Source: UBA4582 sp965657335
Lineage (GTDB): Bacteria; Pseudomonadota; Gammaproteobacteria; Pseudomonadales; Azotimanducaceae
Length of the DNA: 64,000 bases
Direction: 5' to 3'
Assembly (NCBI GenBank): GCA_965657335.1
Contig: CBFHOH010000011.1
Location: forward strand, 1 to 64,000
In this document: in pieces, positions 60,299 through 64,000 of the stretch
Position numbering within the stretch: position 1 is the stretch's first letter
Layout of the letters: each line of letters begins with the position of its first letter
Made by a program: the position numbers and the translations under genes
The notes under the pieces: model-generated
The model's database searches: none
Seen by the model: only the letters and a program-made list of their open reading frames with translations
Told to the model about the DNA's origin: nothing

Positions 60299-61966
60299 AT
60301 GGTAATTGCTGTAGATGAACATTCCGACAGGAAAAACGAAGGCGTTGCGTTAAATTTGGCGCTTGGCATTGATCGCGATGAAATCATTGGGGCGATTCAG
60401 GAACTGGTTGACAAATTAACAACAAATCCCAGCGTGCTGGGTCTTGTTTGGCAAGCACTGGCAACCGACCTAGCCTCTATCACGATGGGTATGAGTAGCC
60501 TCAACCCACAAGAGGATAATCGTTTCAGTGACCCTGCTTGGCAGGAAAACCCCTTCTACAAGCGCGTTGGGCAGTATTACATGGCCTGGGGCAACGCACT
60601 TGATACCTGGGTTGAGAATTCCGATCTTGAAGACATGAACCGAAAGCGAGCGACTTATCTCGTCGGGATACTGAAAGATATCATGGCTCCCGTGAACAGC
60701 CTTCAGGGCAACCCACAGGCAATGAAGTTGCTATTTGAGACGCGTGGCCAAAGTTTTTCAAACGGTTTGCGCAACATGTTGGATGACTATCGCAACAATT
60801 ACGGATATCCGGCAGTGGCCGATCGTAACGGGTTCGTTATCGGTGAAGATGTTGCCACGAGTGCCGGTTCTGTTGTGTACAGAGACGATCTGATCGAATT
60901 GATGCAGTACGAACCTACGACCGAGGTTGCGCATGAAACACCGTTTCTCTACGTGTTTAGCCAGGTAAATCGCTTTTATCTCGGCGACCTCACCAAAGAT
61001 CGCAGCTTGTTTAAAGAATTGCTCAACGCGGGCATTCGCGTTTTCGCCGTAAGTTGGCGCAACCCGACGGTCGATGATAAGGCATGGGATCTTGAATATT
61101 ATGCTGAGCACGTGATCACCGCGATCAATGTGATGCGAGAGATAACCGGCAGCGAAAAGGTCAACGTCATGGGGCTTTGCGCAGGCGGTATTACGACTGC
61201 TGCTGCGCTGGGGTTATTGCAAGCCAGAGACGAAGACCTGGTCAATTCGCAATCGCTATTTGTGAATATTCTTGATAACCGACCCGCAGACAGTGATTTT
61301 GGCCTTTTCGTATCTGAGCGTTCTATTGCGGCACAAAAAGCCCGAGTGCAAACAAACGGCATCTTTGATGAAAAGGATGTCTTTGAGATGTTTGCTTGGC
61401 TGACACCCGAAGAAAGTGTCATGGCTTTCTTCCGTGACAATTATTTATTGGGCAAGAACCCTCCGGTACATCCATTGTTGTTTTGGTCGATGGACTACAC
61501 GCGAGTACCCGCAGGGCTGCAGTGTGATTTCCTCGATCTTGCTTGGGATAACCTGCTAGCGAAGAGAGAAATGAGATTAGGTGGCAAACGCATTGACCTA
61601 TCTCAGATCACCTATGACACCTATATTATGGCCGGTAGCACAGACCACATCACACCTTGGCGGGGATGCTATAGATCGACCCAGCTTTTTGGTGGCAACG
61701 TGGAGTTTGTTTTAACCAATCAAAACCACACTCAAACCATCAGCAATAAACCCAATAAATATATGAAGTACTGGATTGCCGATGAACTGCCCACTGATAC
61801 TGATGATTGGGTTTCCGCCGCCGAAGAAGTGCCAGGTTCTTGGCGTGAACATTGGATCGCATGGTTAAAAGAGCGCTCCGGCGATGAGGTTGAGGCCATA
61901 AAAACGATGGGCTCTGAAAGCTATCCGCCTCTCGATAAAGCGCCCGGTCGCTACGTTTTAGAGTGA
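60299..61966 (+). CDS. phaC: poly(3-hydroxyalkanoate) synthase-like protein
   Basis: 555 residues. The PhaC N-terminal domain (about 75-200, NPFYKRVGQYYMAWGNALD) is followed by an alpha/beta hydrolase core with the lipase-like box GLCAGG (nucleophile Cys294), the Asp in GSTDHITPW and the terminal His in NQNHTQTI. It polymerises hydroxyacyl-CoA into storage polyester; the length and box fit class I. The nearby GYD and acyltransferase genes follow in the same direction. No phaA or phaB is in view. Confidence 0.85.
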   Translation: MVIAVDEHSDRKNEGVALNLALGIDRDEIIGAIQELVDKLTTNPSVLGLVWQALATDLASITMGMSSLNPQEDNRFSDPAWQENPFYKRVGQYYMAWGNALDTWVENSDLEDMNRKRATYLVGILKDIMAPVNSLQGNPQAMKLLFETRGQSFSNGLRNMLDDYRNNYGYPAVADRNGFVIGEDVATSAGSVVYRDDLIELMQYEPTTEVAHETPFLYVFSQVNRFYLGDLTKDRSLFKELLNAGIRVFAVSWRNPTVDDKAWDLEYYAEHVITAINVMREITGSEKVNVMGLCAGGITTAAALGLLQARDEDLVNSQSLFVNILDNRPADSDFGLFVSERSIAAQKARVQTNGIFDEKDVFEMFAWLTPEESVMAFFRDNYLLGKNPPVHPLLFWSMDYTRVPAGLQCDFLDLAWDNLLAKREMRLGGKRIDLSQITYDTYIMAGSTDHITPWRGCYRSTQLFGGNVEFVLTNQNHTQTISNKPNKYMKYWIADELPTDTDDWVSAAEEVPGSWREHWIAWLKERSGDEVEAIKTMGSESYPPLDKAPGRYVLE

Positions 61967-62079
61967 CATGCACGCAATATCTTCAATCACCCTTATATTC
62001 GCTTTGTTAGCGTACACGCTGCGCAAATGATGATCGTTAATCAAGACTATAACCAGCGCCAAGCTGGAGAGGATTAAAA

Positions 62080-62385
62080 ATGGCAACTTATATCATGCTA
62101 AGCACGTTAACTGACGACGGCCGAAAAACGCTCAAGTCGAGACCGGAACGACTCAAAGAGGTGAACAAGGAGGTTGAGTCGATGGGCGCGCGCGTCACAG
62201 CACAGTTTGCCGTCATGGGTGGTTATGATTTCGTTAACATCATCGAAGCGCCGACAAACGAAGTGATGGCGCGAATTACGGTAGAGCTGGGTTCTCGCGG
62301 CAGTATTCAGATCACCACCTTACCCGCCATTGAAATTGATGATTTCGTTGCCATGCTCACCGGAGACGGGCCTGGCGGAGACTAG
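62080..62385 (+). CDS. GYD-domain protein
   Basis: 101 residues forming one GYD domain (MATYIMLSTLTDDGRKTLKS, then VTAQFAVMGGYDFVNIIEAP). A ribosome site GGAGAGGA lies 7 nt upstream. The domain is a ferredoxin-like fold of unknown function, named for the conserved Gly-Tyr-Asp. The next gene begins 4 nt after its stop and carries a second GYD domain, so the two are almost certainly cotranscribed. Confidence 0.85.
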   Translation: MATYIMLSTLTDDGRKTLKSRPERLKEVNKEVESMGARVTAQFAVMGGYDFVNIIEAPTNEVMARITVELGSRGSIQITTLPAIEIDDFVAMLTGDGPGGD

Positions 62386-62388
62386 ATC

Positions 62389-63408
62389 ATGCCTGCTTAC
62401 GTATTACTGTCCCGGCTATCAACGGCAGGCATGAAAGCCGTCGTTGAGAAACCCGAGCGAATTCGTCACATTCGTCAAGTGTTAGAAGAGTATGAAGCAA
62501 ACATCCTGGCCGATTATCAGTTGCTCGGGAAGTATGACCACTGCACTGTGTTCGAGGTGTCTGACAACTTCAGAGCGCAAAAGGCAGCGCTACAACAGGA
62601 ATTGACCAGTTCAACTGAGTCTCTGCTGTTGCCAGGTATTGATATTGAATTGTTTGAGCGGATGGTCAAGCAGGAGATCCGCACCGATGGTCCCCATGAG
62701 TGGCAAATCTCTTGGTGGGCTAAAACCATTCGTATTCTTTTTCGCTGGCGTCACTTTACGCGTCATATCCGGCATGCTTGCAAACCGTTTACCGTGACGG
62801 GCAAGGAAAATTTCAAGGCACTGAATGGACCTTGCATCATTGTCGGTAACCACACGAGTCACTTTGATTCTCTCGCGTTGTTTCAGTCTCTGCCACAGCG
62901 GATTAAGTGGAATACCTATTTTGGCGCTGCGGCTGATCGCTGGTTTCTAAAAAATGGTGGTGGAAGAAAAGAACTGGAACTGCAACCTTGGTATAACTCT
63001 CTTGCCGGCGCAAGTTTTCCAATAAAGCGCGGTGGCGGCTCAAAGACGTTGGATTATTCCAAATGGTTGCTTGATCAAGGCGCTAACCTTGTCATTTTCC
63101 CGGAGGGTACCCGTTCGACCAGTCGCAAGATGTCTCGTTTCAAACACGGCGTATCGCTCCTTGCACTTGATCGCAATGTGCCAGTAGTGCCTATTTATTT
63201 AACCGGACTCTCAAAATTGAGGCCCAAGGGTACACGAGAGATTTTTCCGGGACCAGCGAGCGCAAACATTCAGCCACCAATTTACTTTGAACAGGGAACC
63301 AGCGTCGAAGACGCGACAAGGCAAATTTTCAACGCCCTGAATACCGTCCATCAGCGGGTGCTAGAACATGGAGATGAGGCTGGTCGTTGGGACTGGTCGC
63401 CGGATTAG
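62389..63408 (+). CDS. GYD domain fused to a lysophospholipid acyltransferase
   Basis: 339 residues. Residues 1-95 form a GYD-like domain (YVLLSRLSTAGMKAVVEKPE, with a KYDHCTVFEV segment in place of GYD). Residues about 130-335 form a PlsC-type acyltransferase with NHTSHFD (His155, Asp160), FPIKRGGG and FPEGTRSTS. The fusion suggests that the GYD domain regulates or localises the acyltransferase. It follows the stand-alone GYD gene by 4 nt and converges on the alpha/beta hydrolase with a 4-nt overlap. Confidence 0.85.
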   Translation: MPAYVLLSRLSTAGMKAVVEKPERIRHIRQVLEEYEANILADYQLLGKYDHCTVFEVSDNFRAQKAALQQELTSSTESLLLPGIDIELFERMVKQEIRTDGPHEWQISWWAKTIRILFRWRHFTRHIRHACKPFTVTGKENFKALNGPCIIVGNHTSHFDSLALFQSLPQRIKWNTYFGAAADRWFLKNGGGRKELELQPWYNSLAGASFPIKRGGGSKTLDYSKWLLDQGANLVIFPEGTRSTSRKMSRFKHGVSLLALDRNVPVVPIYLTGLSKLRPKGTREIFPGPASANIQPPIYFEQGTSVEDATRQIFNALNTVHQRVLEHGDEAGRWDWSPD

Positions 63409-64000
63409 TCAGCTGGTCTGACGAACTTCGGCAACAGTGTTTGAGTAAGCCATGCTAACAAATCTGCTAACACTTCATCGCGATTGATCTCATTGAACAT
63501 TTCATGTCGGCCGTCCTCATAATAGCGCGTATCCACTTTCAGGCCGGCCTCCTGATATCTTTCGAGTAACCGCTCAACGTCTTTGAGTTCACGATGTACA
63601 GGATCAGCAGTCCCTGAGAAGAGATAGATGGGCAAACTATTTGGTATCTTTCCAACGTTCTGCTTTTTTTGAGTCCAGTTAGCACCAGCAAACATGAGTC
63701 TTAGCGAAGCAGGGAAGGGTACAAAGCCACACATATTGTCATCAACGTAGGCCTGCACCTGACTGGTATCCCGACTTAGCCATTCAAAGCCGGTACCTGC
63801 GTCTGATCCTGTTTCGAAACCTGTGTTGCTATTGTCAAAAACCAATTGTTGTAACAAGCCGCTTACTTTGTCATCTCCACAACGCCAGGTTTCGACGGTC
63901 GTAATTAGTCTGACTAACCAACTAAGCATGGGATGCGTAAAACCCGGGCTACCAGATAAGACGACTGCGTCGACGGTCTCTCCGTGCAACTCAATATACT
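63405..64000 (-). CDS. alpha/beta hydrolase, lysophospholipase-like (partial, runs off the window)
   Basis: The frame is open through the window end, so the N-terminus and nucleophile serine elbow are outside. What is seen: VVLSGSPG, a lid-like region, the Asp in LFSGTADPVH and the catalytic His in DGRHEMFNEI, typical of the Hydrolase_4 monoacylglycerol lipase/lysophospholipase group. It overlaps the acyltransferase fusion by 4 nt tail to tail. Confidence 0.75.
   Translation of the reverse strand, partial: YIELHGETVDAVVLSGSPGFTHPMLSWLVRLITTVETWRCGDDKVSGLLQQLVFDNSNTGFETGSDAGTGFEWLSRDTSQVQAYVDDNMCGFVPFPASLRLMFAGANWTQKKQNVGKIPNSLPIYLFSGTADPVHRELKDVERLLERYQEAGLKVDTRYYEDGRHEMFNEINRDEVLADLLAWLTQTLLPKFVRPAD

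Overview
The window looks like a chromosomal segment of a free-living, probably marine, gammaproteobacterium. Housekeeping genes of gammaproteobacterial type (sohB, nfuA, glnS, an AroG-type DAHP synthase, metH, a YihG-like acyltransferase) sit among lipid-storage, photo-oxidative-stress and envelope genes. Identifications rest on motifs and recalled family features; no database search was run, and no genus is assigned.

Layout. 0-6 kb: a selenocysteine tRNA (selC), then an ECF sigma/ChrR anti-sigma pair with a strong match to its own promoter type, an acyltransferase, and a DUF1295 - DUF523/DUF1722 - photolyase operon typical of singlet-oxygen/light regulons. 6-10.3 kb: an AAA+/Fis regulator with an altered GAFTGA loop, a LuxR-type response regulator, a membrane histidine kinase, and a frameshifted remnant of a class III adenylate cyclase. 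10.3-25.3 kb: the most unusual region. A tightly packed ten-gene minus-strand operon encodes three paralogous LPP20/FlgT-like exported proteins, a DUF4384 protein, a DUF799-like lipoprotein with beta-helix repeats, an MCE/MlaD protein, an MlaE permease, an ABC 'ATPase' that lost most of its catalytic motifs, two TPR proteins and an MltC-like lytic transglycosylase. A caspase-fold/EF-hand-like/SH3b/Sel1 protein is divergent from it. I infer an uncharacterised cell-envelope system.

25-45 kb: mostly core genes (SCP2, sohB, acuI/yhdH, a one-domain voltage-gated cation channel, acyl-CoA dehydrogenase, 2OG oxygenase, CPA2 antiporter, metH, nfuA, DAHP synthase, TauE, glnS, PLP dehydratase). The DAHP synthase is preceded by a Phe/Tyr-rich leader peptide and a terminator, i.e. 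a classical attenuator. At 44.36-44.59 kb lies a SelW/Rdx-type selenoprotein gene with an in-frame UGA (CxxU) and a bacterial SECIS-like hairpin; ordinary ORF calling misses it. With selC in the same window this supports active selenocysteine use.

45-64 kb: M50 protease, phosphomannomutase, PQQ alcohol dehydrogenase, old yellow enzyme, CDF and MFS transporters, acyl-CoA dehydrogenase, a DUF3604-like exported protein, TraB/GumN lipoprotein, glyoxalase I, a histidine phosphatase, PHA synthase, and a GYD protein next to a GYD-acyltransferase fusion. Short tandem repeats at 50.5, 51.6 and 60.2 kb sit at gene ends or between genes; two of them begin in or across the stop codon of the upstream gene.
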